A DNA stretch of 64,000 nucleotides from Salvator merianae (taxonomy: Eukaryota; Chordata; Lepidosauria; Squamata; Teiidae), in NCBI GenBank assembly GCA_003586115.2, contig QVOM02000119.1:42720521-42784520 (forward strand), given 5' to 3'. Below are positions 35,160 to 47,700 of this stretch, in pieces; within the stretch, counting starts at the first letter, position 1, and each line of letters opens with the position of its first letter. The position numbers and the translations under genes are program-made. The notes beneath the pieces are model-generated. The model was given only the letters and a program-made list of their open reading frames with translations. It did no database searches and was not told the DNA's origin.

Positions 35160-36140
35160 ATGGTAACAGCAACAAGCCTGGATGGCTTTAAGAAAGGGCT
35201 AGATAAATTCACAGAGGATAGGTGTATCAACAGCTACTAGAATCGATGCCTAGGTAACCACCTCCAGGTTGGAAAGACAGGCAGGATCCCTCTAAAGATC
35301 ATTGCAGGGAATTGAGGGCAGGTAAAAGTTTTGCCTTTGTCTTCTGCTTCAGAATGTCCAGAAGCAACTGGTGGGGCCCTGTGTAAGATAGTCTGCTGGA
35401 CTAGATGGGCTGCAGCCTAATCCATCAGGGCTCCTCCTATGTTATTATCATGTTAAACTACAAGAACAGTAGCTGTGAACTTTTTGACTCTGCTCAGTTT
35501 TTCTAACATGAATGCTGTGGAAAAGATGGATACAGAAAAATTATTTTTTCTGTCTCACAACACTAGAACCAGAGATCACTCTATGAAGCTGATGGGCAAG
35601 AAAGTTAGGACTGACAAGGGGATGAATTTTTTCACCCAGAGAGTCATTGGTCTATGGAATTTACTACCAGATGGGTGGTGATGGCTGCTGGCCTGGATAG
35701 CTTTAAGAAGGGGTTGGATAAATTCATGGAGGTTAGGTATATCAATGGATACTAGACTAGATACCTAGGTACTGCCTCTGAGCTGGGGAGACAGGAAGCC
35801 TCTAAAAGTCATTTGCAGGGAGTTAAGAACAGGTGAATGTTTTGCCTTTGTCTTCTGCTCAAGAATGCCTAGAAGCAAGTGGTAGGTTACTGTGTGAGAC
35901 AGGGGCCCTTTCTGCACTTGGCTTTATTTTGGATCATATCCCAGAACAGGGACCGGCTATCTGCACACTAGTGGAGTTTACAGCAGGCCCTGCGTGGAGC
36001 CTGCCATAGTCCCTACTAGCATGCAGATGGCAGGTCCCTATTCCAGGATATAATCTGGTATAAGGCCAAGTGCAGAAAGGGCCAGGATGCCAGACTAGAT
36101 GGGCAGTGATCTGATCCAGTGAGGTTTTATGTTCTAACAA
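35160..36140 (+). repeat. Two CR1 3' ends, one carrying a nested MITE
   Basis: The first tail is at about 35160-35455. The second begins near 35495 with the coding end KLFFLSHNTRTR and MGKKVRTDKGMNFFTQRVIG, and its 3' UTR continues on both sides of the element at 35904-36083. Both contain CTTTGCCTTTGTCTTCTGCT and GGACTAGATGGGC-type strings. Confidence 0.7.
35904..36083. mobile_element. Palindromic inverted-repeat element, family C, 180 bp, TSD AGG
   Basis: The terminal 19 bases, GGCCCTTTCTGCACTTGGC, are perfectly repeated in inverse orientation at the right end. AGG flanks both sides (35901-35903, 36084-36086). The insertion interrupts a CR1 tail, and the uninterrupted form of that tail is present at about 13105 and 35383, so the borders are clear. 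Non-coding. Confidence 0.85.
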
Positions 36141-36144
36141 ATGA

Positions 36145-36265
36145 ACATTTAACATAATTAAAAACATAGCTGTGTTAGTTGTTAGAGGCTACAAAGAAAA
36201 AGAAGTTGGTAGCACGCGCTTTTGTAGACTAAGTCTACTTGATCAGATGCAACTAGTTTCAACTT
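36145..36265. repeat. Dispersed repeat (GAAGTTGGTAGCA type)
   Basis: Carries TGTGTTAGTTGTTAGAGGCT, GAAGTTGGTAGCACGCGCTT and ACTTGATCAGATGC. A second copy lies at about 48150-48655 with a 379-bp insertion. Strings of this kind are common in sauropsid genomes; its class is not assigned. Confidence 0.6.
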
Positions 36266-38855
36266 CATAGTTTAAAACAGTGAATGAGGGAATTAGAACC
36301 AATCTCGTGAATAAGAAGCACCTCTCATGAGGGTTATGGCAAGTGGGTTATAGTCCTGCAACATCTGGCTAGCTGCTATCGGAATGCCCCTTTTGAGACA
36401 ACTAAATGATTTTTGAAGTAACCCTGTACACCAAAGAAAAGGAGGGCAACAAAACAGCAGACTTTCACCTGTACTAGTCAAAATGTAAATCCTAGATTGA
36501 GCCCACAAGATAATCACTTATTCAAAAACATTCTTCTTTTTGAAGACATTCTGACAAAAGTGGAATTATGAAAAAATCACTGCTAACTTAATAAAGTACA
36601 TTTAAATCTGAAAGATCACATGTGTAGACAGAAAAAGAGAACTAAGCAATGCTATTTCTTCAGAAGTTAAGTGCAACTATATTAAATGATGCTAAGTTCC
36701 TAAGAAGTAGCCTTAGCATTACAGTCTTAGCCAACACTTGCCATATTGAGGAATACCTATACGCATGTCACACTTTATCAAAGAGGCTTTTATTCTTCAC
36801 TTACTACCTGAGACACCCAATATTTCTCATGGATTATATATGTAATCTCAAAGATTTCATATAAAATCTGTCCAATATCTAATGCAAGAAACCCTTTAGC
36901 TTACAATCTTTCAACCACCCATGGGAGCTTATCACATGGAAATCAGAATGACAGATATGGATTTTAGACCACTATGTAAAGTAAGCTCTGTAACAAAAGG
37001 ATCTTTTGAACTTGACTTTGGCCTAAGTCACAAGATTGTCTGGCATCCTCAGAGTGCCTTAAGCAACTAGGTGGAGTATTAAACAGCACATGACTTCTTT
37101 TCATCCAACTTGTGTACAGTGTTTCAGACATTTGGGTCACAACAATATAGGTCAGTGAATAAATGTTTTAAAAATTTAATAGGTGGGAAATTATAAAGTA
37201 TACATCAAAAGATATTGTAAAAATTAAGTTCATATGACCAGTAAGGTGTGGTCCAATGTCTTAAGTCAAGGATATAAACTCACATGATTTAGTGTAATCA
37301 TAGGTGTCTTCTAGAATGTAGCCAGCTCTTAGGCAAACTAAGACACCATCAAAGTAAATTGTCCTGACAAGGTAGCCTTTCCATCGGACTAGATCAATCC
37401 AAATCAAACAGTGACATTATCTGCAATATCTTGTTCCACGGTAAGAAAGCAAGGCCAAGGGGCTTTACCTATGACTTTCATCTAATGCCTCACTAACTCT
37501 GAAAGCACCTCTGTGCAACAACACAGAACTTATTTAGAATTGTTATCCAAAGAACAAAAATGAGAATGAACTTCAACTCAAACATTTAATGTTGTAAATT
37601 TGTACTAATATATCTATCTGCAAGATATGCCTCTGAATATGCAAGAGTTAGCTCTCCAAATAAGTGATCCTATAACTGCAGCAAACTGTAAGATAAAGGA
37701 AGGTAACATGGCCTCCATTAGTTAAGTAATATAACCTTAATATGTTACTTAAAATTAATTGCTACTACAGTATAAAAATATATTTTCTGCATCTAGTGTC
37801 AGCCAGGCTATTTCACAGTGTAATGTTATGTCTATTCAGACGCTCTAGTGAAACTTAAGTATTATCCAGACACAGTAAAAATCAGCCCCAATGTAAGGTC
37901 AGAACACTACTGGTGTATCACCACCAAAATCTGAGTTAAAGATAGTGCAGGATTTCTCATGTTTGCCAGAATATTCCTGAAGGATTGGGCAGTTGTACAC
38001 ACACCTGGGCCTCAGCGTCATATTGAAATTCTGAGCCCACTCCACATGTAGACATAACATTAGAAAAGAGGTTGTCCTCAGTGAGCTTCCAATCTGATCT
38101 TGTGTTGAAATACTGGGCAACAGTCTGACAACCCTTGTTGCAGGGAAATGCCAGGACTCCTCGAAAAGCCAGCATTTCCTTGTGACAACTGGAGGGTTCC
38201 TCTTTCAGATAAGTATATGTAGGACAGCAGCCTAAATGTGCATAATTCCACTAAACTTTCTTGCTAGGGCCAATTTGCTGTCACACTACAGTTACCGGTA
38301 TGTTCCAGAGTCAACCCCAGGCATAAAGGACACAATGTTATGAAGCGCATGGTGTCTCCGTATTTCTTCACCTTGGTTTAGTAAAAATGATGTGATTTAT
38401 ATGGGGTTCGCAAGAAACATATTTATATGAGTCCGTATTCATTCCATCTTTAAGACAAGATAAATTTTCCACTGCTAGAATGATGGAGAAAAGTGGCTGT
38501 GTAAACAAGCACGTAATTAAAAGTATTACAAATACTAGTTCTGTGTGCGTGTGTATATTTATTTATTTATTTCATGTCCGAAGCCCCTTTCTTTCTCTAT
38601 CCACTTTTCCCCCTTCTAGGCTGTTTGTTATCGAAAGTTTTGTAAACATTATTTTGGGAACATTGCAAAACGGTGAAAACTGCATATGACTCTTCTATAT
38701 GCACTTAAGGAAAACTATGTATCTAGCTCGAACTTCGAGAGAACTCAATACCCCCACCTTTTTCTTGGAAAAGAAAAAAAACCTGTCCCTTATCTTTTTA
38801 TCGCACATGCCCCGATTTGTACAGTTATCTCATACTATTTGACTTTGCATAGAAA
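36266..38855. other. Intergenic sequence before PLBD1
   Basis: No gene or well-defined repeat is recognised. A short TTTA run lies near 38560. Confidence 0.4.
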
Positions 38856-38859
38856 CTCA

Positions 38860-38955
38860 TATTACTGTTTTAGTGTGTTCATTTTATACTTTGTTTTTTA
38901 TTGCTGTAACCCGCCCTGAGACCTTTGGTTGGGATAAAAGACAAACAAATAAACT
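38860..38955 (+). repeat. L2 LINE 3' end
   Basis: GCTGTAACCCGCCCTGAGAC followed by CTTTGGTTGGGATAAAAGACAAACAAATAAAC, the L2 terminal sequence also at 11990-12070 and 51850-51930. Confidence 0.7.
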
Positions 38956-39199
38956 TACCTCAGCTTCAGAGAAGTGGTGAAGTGGGGCGGGAAACAATAC
39001 CTTTTAAACCATGTGTCTCATCCCCCCTTTCCCCACATTGATGTTACTACAGGCGAAAAGGCCTGCAGAGGCATTATTCCTGTTGAGTTGGTTGAGGGAA
39101 CTTTAACTGTGTTTCAATCGCAGATGGGAGACAGCGCCGTACCGTCCATAGCCGTCATAGTAATACTATTAATAAATAACAACGCCACCATCTTAACGA

Positions 39200-39700
39200 A
39201 TGGGCAGAAGAGAAGCCCCCAGCCAGCCAGGGCGGCGTGGGCAGCTTCCCCTCTCACTGCCGCCTGATGATCCCACCCCGCCAAGACTACTAGGCGGGGC
39301 GGGCCGGCTCTGGCTGCCCTGAGGCGGTCGGTCGGGCTGGAAAAGGGCGGGCCATGCCCAGAGTGAGGAGCGCCAAGAGTTCCCAAAGTGGCGGCATCGG
39401 GCCGCCCCCAGTCGGCCAGAGATACCGCGCACGCAAGGCGCAACTCCTTCAAGCATGGCCCAGTCTGACGGTGGCGCCGCCTCTCCCTTCTTCCCCTTAT
39501 CCTACGGTTGGCGCCGGTGGTGGTCCTGCTGCATTTGGTTTTTTTTCCTTCTTTGGCTCTCGGCCGTGGCGGAGACTCGAGCAGGTGAGAAAGATACGGG
39601 CGCCTTGACAGGGGAAAGTCTGAGGAAGCCGTCCGGTTGCCCGGCCGCCCGACGACCTTCCCCGCCGTCGCTGCCTGCTCGGGCTCGCAGTTAGGGAGCC
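39200..39700 (+). promoter_or_regulatory. PLBD1: CpG-rich promoter region of PLBD1 with GC boxes
   Basis: CpG dinucleotides are frequent here and rare on both sides. GC-box-like sequences occur at 39293-39304 (GGCGGGGCGGGC) and 39341-39353, about 100-160 bases before the PLBD1 ATG. No TATA box is seen at a suitable place. This looks like a housekeeping-type CpG-island promoter covering the 5' UTR and first exon. The exact transcription start is not visible. Confidence 0.8.
39455..39584 (+). CDS. PLBD1: PLBD1 exon 1: start codon and signal peptide
   Basis: The ATG at 39455 opens [20 protein letters not shown], then a Trp/Cys/Phe-rich hydrophobic run ([15 protein letters not shown]) and ETRA before the donor GTGAG at 39585. 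The hydrophobic core and AVA-type end fit a signal peptide. No other in-frame ATG follows within the exon. The N-terminus is not conserved in sequence with mammals, so the exon is supported by position, phase (1, matching exon 2) and CpG context rather than by similarity. Confidence 0.85.
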
Positions 39701-41687
39701 GAAAGGTGTGTGGGGAAACCAGCCAGATAGCTTTTCTTCTTAGGATCCATTCTCGCTTTTCACTCACTTTGGCATCGGTGACCGTAAAACTCCTTTGGTT
39801 TTCTATGCAGTCTTCATATCTTCTCATTACTGAGTGGAGACATTTAAAAAGGCACTAAACGTTGGTAGTAAAAGCTCCCAGGTTCCAAATTCCAAAAGTA
39901 AAGAACATTCAGAAGCAGCGAAGCCTGGTTCTCTTTTCCATGTTTGAAGATTGCCGTATACTATAGCAAAACTCACTCTGTTGGAAAGTTGTTTAGTTCC
40001 AGAACAACTCCTGACTTGAAGGCAGAGGAGTTTAGTTTCAACGTGTGGCATTCCCCCGCCTCCGGTTCATCCTGATGTCTACATGTAATTTCCCTACACG
40101 ATATTCCCTTAACATTAACACAGTAGCTGTTTTGATACTGCATGTGTTAAAAATGTTTCCTTTTCAAAATGGACAGATGCAAATTTAAGCACATGCTCCT
40201 GTTCAATAAAATCACCCATAGAACTTGTTGGAACGTGTAATCTTAGGTTTCTGTCATACACCCGTCTTGCAGGAAGCAAAGGGCTATGTTTAAACTACTC
40301 TTTCCAATACTTTGCAGGCGGCAAGGCATCATTAGGGTGCTAATTTGTGTGTGCCATATTGTCTGACGATTGCCTGAATGGAGAGGAAAGATATCCCAAT
40401 GTTTGCATACTTTAGCATTTAAAGTCCTCATTCTATTATGCTTGCATTTTGCACTAACACCTCTTGGGTATTGCACAATCTGCCTGCCTTGAGGATGATT
40501 CTATGACAAGACTCCATTTGTATTTGTGGATAGTTTATAAGAACTTTCCACCATAGCAGGTCACGTCTGATTGTGAATGTAGCCTTGGTTTGCAAACATG
40601 GACACATAGGAAAAGCTTTGAGCAAAACTTTGAAAAAAAGAAGGTTCTGTAATTATCAATTCACTGGCATGGCAGTTAAGTATCATATAAGTATGTAACC
40701 ATCAAGTGGCAATGTAATGGTTTTGTAAACTTGAAATATAACCAGTAAAGTGCATGGGAATTTTTTTGAGTTATGAAGTTACACAATCTGTAGCTTTAAT
40801 GACAGCTAAAGCAGATGTGACCATTCCTTTGGGAAATGAATGTACTTATTCATGTTAGTTTATTTCAAATATTCAGTGTATGGCTATCATGTATGAATGT
40901 ATGAGTCAATCGTGGCATTTTTAAAACTAGGACAGGATCTCGACAACCCTGATGGAGGTGCCTTGGCTGAAGTGGTGACCTTTTTGCTCAATTTGCACCA
41001 TTTCAGACTGCCACATTTGAACCATTAGAAATTGAAGAAGGGAAAAGGGGAGGGAATGGGAGATGCTGTGATGTTTTATTTCTCCCTTCTTCCCCAAGAC
41101 TTTCTCTTTGTTTCATGGAAGTGTTGCTGTTTTAGTAGTGACAGATGAGCTTCTTCCCTCTCCAGCCACTAGCTGAGTTTCTGACTGAAGCCCACAGCCT
41201 GCAAAAGAGGCTTAAGGAGCCCAAATACTGAGGTTTGGACTTCCTTTTGCGGATGGATTGAATTCACACTCTTGGGTTGCGCCATACTCTAAAGTCGTCC
41301 GTCTTCTAAGAGATAGCTTTAGAGTTTAAACAGGCTGCAAAATAGCTTTTTGTGGCTTTTCAAGTCATCCTGTGTCCTCTGTAGTTTATTTTATCAATCT
41401 GTTGGACTGAGAAAGGATTTAGTTAAACCACCAATATATGTTATGTAGATGGTTTCTAAGATTTCAGAACTGGCCCCAGTCTAAAGTAGAAATATATGCT
41501 GTGCTGTTATCTTCTCTTAGCTGAGCAGTGCTGTACACTTTTATTAAAGAAGTAAAGTAAATATGCTGCCTTATGGTTCTCCATCTTTGTGCTTTACTTC
41601 ATAATATCCCTCATTATGTCATAATGTTATACAATTTCCCTTTTCGAGGCAGCAAACTGGGAGAATGCAGGTTATCCAGTAGCACAG

Positions 41688-41734
<47 letters not shown>

Positions 41735-44700
41735 TATAGAATGCAATCTATCTGTCTATCTATCTATAAAATGCTATATGTAAAATCATCCCCCATTCCT
41801 TACCAGATGCTTCACACCTCTACAACGACATCATGAGGCTTTTACTGCTGTAGGATTTTGGCTATTGCGTGTTTCTTTTTCCAGCACCCTTAGGGTATCC
41901 AAATATAATAAAACTTGGCACTTTGCAAACATGGTAGTGCCCGCATGCTAGTACTTTAATCCACATTAAAGGCCAGAAAATGCACTTCCAGAATGCATTC
42001 TGTGACCTTTCATGTGGATTAGAGACGGGATGCAACACTAAGCTGCTTGCTTAGTGCCTCTAAGCTGTTTTGCCTCTAAGCTGTTTTTGAGTTGCTTTTT
42101 AAATTATTTGTGGTTGTAGCCATAGACTAGGCTACCTCTGGATGGCAAGAGGCAATTGTGAGATCTAAAGAAGATTCCACAACTGCTTCTATCCACCCCT
42201 GCCAGATGTGGGAGGCAATTACAAGCTTTTACCTCTTGTTTGCCAGTTCTTTTTGTTGTCAATCTCTTGCAAATATTCACAGTTAACAAACTCCTACCCA
42301 CTTCCCTTTGTTTTTTCCCCCCCACATTTGGCTGGCTTCTGGGTATTTGCAAGAGAATGAAAACGAAATGAACCAGCAGATAAGAGGTAAGCGATTGCTA
42401 TTATGGAAGACATTGCCAGATTTCTCATAATAGTGATACTATGGGATATTACCTTAATATCCCAGGACTGTTCTGGGAATGCCACAATTACATGTGGTGT
42501 TCCCATTATAGTCCTGGGAGAATGATGGGTTTTAGCCCATGTCTGAAGACACCCCAAGTCTTACTGAACTTTGTGGAATGAAATTTCAAGTAGTTCTGCA
42601 TAGGATAGCACTGGGACCTTCTATCTGCTCCTGTCTCCGTCTCCAGAGTGATTACAATACTTTATGACTTTCATTACAAAACATTTATTTTCCTTTCACC
42701 TTCTCAGCAGTTTCTTAATATTCAACCTGACAAAGAGTGGGAAAAGTTGTTCACTCTTTTGTGGTATTATTGTTGGCCTGAAAAAGATCTTGGAAGATTT
42801 TTCCCTATTGGTGACATGTGACTGAATAATAGGATCATGTGATATTACCAAACTGATCAGACCATCCGAAAATACAACTGTTTATGATCCTGATACTGAA
42901 ATGCACAATGGTGGTTTATCTGATAAGATTGAACCACTCTGGGGCCTATCAGTAGAGCAATGGGTGGGGAGATAGGAAAATGTCTTGTGCTGCAGGGCTG
43001 TCCACAGGACTGTGAAAAGTTTAATGAACACCAAAGGGCAATTAAAAAACTTCTGTGTACTGAGAAGCAATTATTTAGTTACTCAAGATATTTTTATATG
43101 ATTTCTCATATTAAAAAACAAAATTCAGCAGTTTACTTAACCAGTATATTGAAAAACATAATTAAAAACAGCAGGGAAGGGTGGGGAAGCCATTCTCACT
43201 GAAAAGGTCTGGATGGGAAGTGCTACCTTCAATAGGCACCTCAATAGGCACCTAACTCCTTGCTTATGTCAGAGCTGAGAGTGTTCCAGAGGTAAGCACC
43301 ACCAGAGAAAAAGCCTGGTTGCTGGTAACTGCCAGGCGACCCTCGGTAAATTTTGGTCCCTGCAACAGGACCTCTCCGGATGATCTTCTGGGCCTATAAA
43401 AGGGAAAATGGTCTCCTAAGTGAATGGTTCTTAAACTTAGGGCTCCAGATGTTGTTGGCCTGCAGCTTCCAAGGACTATTGGGAGCTGTAGTGAGCCAGT
43501 TTGGCCTTGTGGTTAGCATGTCAGACTCTTATCTGGAACTCTCTGGTTCGAGTCTGCATTCCTGCATGAAGCTGCTGGGTGACCCTGGGCTCGTCACAGC
43601 TCTGTTCTGAGTTCTCACAGCCCCACCTACCTCACAAGGTGTCTGTTGTGGGGAGAAGAACAGGAGGTTTGTCAGCTGCTTTGAGTCCCTCTGGGTAAGA
43701 AAAGCGGGGTATGAAAACCTCCTCCTCCTCCTCCTCTGCTGCTGCTGCTGCTGCTTCTCCTTCTCCTTCTCCTTCTAGTCCAGCAGCAAATGGAGGCCAA
43801 AGTTTGAGAACTACTGCCCTAAGTAACCTGGTTGTTTAAGGAATGAAAGATATTAATTGAATCAATGAAATGATCAATTAAAATAATTTATATTATACTG
43901 TGGCCCTTCAAAATCTGTGAAGTTGAACTCCTGTTATTCTTTATCACTGGCTATAATGATTGGGCCTATACTTCAGCCATATCTAGAGGTTTTTGGTCAG
44001 ACCACTCAGTATTAATTTTATTATTTATGTAATTGTGGTTCTATAAGGAGGCGCTGGAAAAATGCCTTCTATGAAATGGCACAGTTTCAGTTGAAACCTG
44101 ACCATTCTCTACCAGCCCAAGCAGATCATTTCAAGCACAACTATTGAACAGTTCAGAATAGGGCAGGATTAAAGTGATGTTGCATCACTTCTCTCTCTCT
44201 CTCTCTCTCTCTCTCCCTCTCCCTCTCTCCTTGCAGTTTTCAAAAGAAAATGACAAACAAATAGTTCCAAGGAAGTATCTGTGCCAGTGCTGCTTTCCCC
44301 TCCTCCATCAAGTAAATGGGGACAGTACTTTCCCAGGCAGCATTTTGGATAGTGGAAAGTAGCAAATGCCACAGCTTCCCTTTGGAGCAGGGGACCATCC
44401 TATGGATGGAGGTGCACAGAAATATGTGGCATTTATTTTAGAACAGGTATCCTCAAATTACTTTACAGTGGTTAGAAGAGCCTGTGTGTCAGCTCTTTGG
44501 AGTCTTTCCACACTTACCTTCTTTGTTCCAGGACAGGGCATCCATGCTGGTACGGGTTGCTGTTGGAGTGGAACAGGATCGTCTGCATTCAGACAGCCCG
44601 TTCTGCTCCAGACCTGTTTGCTGCCTCTGAAGAACATTTGGAGGTAGCATGGAGACTTTAGTTTCCAGCCTGGCTATCTTCAGAGCAGACTCACTTCCTA

Positions 44701-47700
44701 TAGCAGTGATGAAATGAGGCCCCAGTGGTATACCAGATCATGGAGGCATGCCATCCGCATTCTCTATGGTCCACTATACTGGCTCTGGGTCTGTTGTACA
44801 CCTCAACACTGTGGTCTACAGCCATACCAAACTAGGATGCTATTTTGGGTGCACCAACCCGGTGGATAGAGTGGAGGTTACTAAATAAGCCTTTTTGCAG
44901 GTCCAGCTGCCACATAGTAGGCACAGTTTATGTGCTCTCACATGCATCAGCACATCACTTCTGCTCCAAGGGTCTCCTGGTCTGTTTCATTACCCACAGT
45001 TCCATAGAAAATTGAAGGGCATCTTGGGCTTTGCAGCTCAGGAGAAGTTGTGTCAATTGACATAAATTAATGAGGATCTTGATAAGCTCATGGCCCTGGC
45101 TTCTGTAATTTCCTCAGAATATTCAGGAATCCATCAGATTCCATAAGTTTCTGGGGACAGACCATCTTAAGAGTTTACCTACAGGTGCAGATACCAAACT
45201 TCTGGTATCTGGTGAGTGGAAAGGTATTCTTTTGCCTTTCCCTGGACTGATGTTGTACTGAAAAGCCAGGTGGGCATAACTGGGCCAGATCTACTCTACC
45301 TATATCTCCCACTCAGGTCTTAGTAATACACACCAGGGCTGCTTTCTCAGCAACAATCAAATCAAAATAACTTAATTTCTTTAAGTTCTGGGGGAAAGCA
45401 GTGTTATCAATAGTTTACGTTCGCTTGAGAGACATGTAAATGCAACAGTGAGAGTTTACCATGTTTGATGCCCCTCTGATCCCCAAGAAGAGTGTGAATT
45501 AAGACCAACTGCTGTTGAAGAATTAAGCAAAATTAATTTATTAATTTTTTAAAAGGTACTTAGAAGTCTTTGGAAGTAGCTAGAATTCTAGGGAAAGGCT
45601 TTTTGAAAATAAAAATGCCATAATGTGGGAAAGTAATCAGAACTGATTAAAGCTCTGATCAGAAAGCAAAACCAGTTTGGGGAGGGTTAACATTTCTCAC
45701 AAGAAACAACAGCAGACATTTTGGAAGTGTGAAGAAACACCTCGGCTTTCTGCAAAAAGCTATCTAGCCACTTCAAAAATACTTCATAGGAAAAAACTCC
45801 CACACTTTTAAATAATCATAGCCAAGATGAAGAAAATTTTGCTGTATTAGTTTTTGCCCACCTGCTAAAATGCTCTGCAGGAAATATTACCATAAATCAT
45901 ATGTCATACTCAGATACTGAAAGAGATCAATTATAGCGATAGATGGCATTTTAAAAAAAAATGGGTGCAAAGGCACAAATCTTGTGCGGAAAATAAACTG
46001 GATAATTTGTGAGACTCTTTTTAATTTCAAAGTAGATTCAGAACCTGATTAACAGGCTTTCTGCGGAGCCAGCTTTACTGTGCTTTTGCACACCTTACCG
46101 CCTCGTCACACAGCATTCATAATTCGCTTCTCCCTCCTCCTTCCTAGCACTCAGCCAAAACCTTTCCTTGTTCATGTGTACATACACATATTTAAATGCA
46201 CACACACATACACACAAAGGGGTATCTGTCCACCAATCACAGATGCTACTTCCAAAGCCTAGCAATGAGTAACCTCGTTCCTGTACTTTATGGTGCTATC
46301 CTGATACAGGGCAAGCTGTCCCTTACTGGGATACACGATCTGTCCCAAGCTGGGATGGATTGCTCCTGATGTGGAACAAGGACATCTGCATTGGGATGGC
46401 TTGTTTCATGCTAGCCCCCACACTGGTTATTCCACCAGATTTGGAGCCAGCTCAGGGGGCTTCGAAGGGCCGAAAGGCCTTTCATGTTGATTTCAACAAT
46501 ACTTTACCATCATGTTGGATATGGCTGCACTTGTGTTATTGGGCATTTTGGAAAGGCAAAGCTGACTTGCTTTCCCAAGCTGTACCAGAGTTTTTGAGAC
46601 CTGGTGCAGTAGAAATATAGGGCCTTTCTGCACTTACCTTAATTTTGGATCAGATGGCTCCATAGTTCTCTTCTGGACCTATTTTGTCCACATGCTGCTG
46701 TGGACTAGCGAGATCCTGCCCTTCTAGTGTGCTCTGTCTGCACCAGATGAAGCATAATCCAGATTGGGAGGCTCCTAATTTTGATTACTGGTGAACCTAA
46801 TTAAACAGGTCCACTGGTGTACTAGCCATGACTAATCTGGACAATAGAGTCATCCAGAAGGTTCACACCTCCATGTTTTGGTTTCTGGAGAACCATTTCG
46901 TCAGCATGCCTTATTGCCCCCAGGGACTCTGAAGCCAGGAACTTTAGTTCCTGGCCATTGGAGTTTACAGAGACTGGCTTCAGAGATTGCACAAGCTTCA
47001 GATCTGGTACAATGGTAAACTGGAATAGTCATTGAAATGCAGATGGCGTTGTTCCGGTCCAAGCCTTGCTGTGATCCAGATCAGATAACATCTTTTGATC
47101 TAGATTGACTGATCCGGACCAAGGCCAGTAAGTGCAGAAAGGCCCATAGATTATTGCATCCCAAGTAGACCTTCTTTAATACTCCTTGAAATAGTTACAG
47201 TACTGTTGGTTGTTTCTTTTCAGCATCCATGTTACAAACGTTTGTCTCTAAAATTTTATTTTAACATAATGGAAACAATATATATTTAAAACAGGTTTAA
47301 AACACTGAGTTGTATATAATGTTAGAAGGAATTTCAAGATTTCTGTAGCTATCAGTGAATGCTGAGGTAAGATTAATCAGGGAAAAATGCAGATATACTG
47401 AAGTATGCTCATTTTTCTCTATTTTTGCTTGAGTTTAGAACCTTTTGTTCATAGTAATTACCTGCAAAGTAAAATAAAGTGTTGTTTTTTTAAAATAAAC
47501 ATTTTTCAAGAAATAGGAAATGTTACTCTTGACTTTTAATAAATTTGTGATATTTTTGAGGCAGAAATTGAAACAAATATTCTTGAGCAAGTTCTGCAAT
47601 TGTAATTACTCAGCAATCCAAAAATGATTTCCCGTGAAAGAAATTGGGAAATGAAACCGTTTATTTTCTCTATTAGAAGCAAAGAGATTTGGGTGGAGTG

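Noticed and set aside
39114..39827. 237-codon antisense frame taken as a gene
   Set aside because: It is antisense to the PLBD1 CpG promoter and exon 1, where stops are rare; it is kept only as a low-interest observation.
43494..43570. tRNA gene candidate
   Set aside because: The A and B boxes belong to a SINE; the sequence does not fold as a full tRNA and continues into a SINE body and tail.
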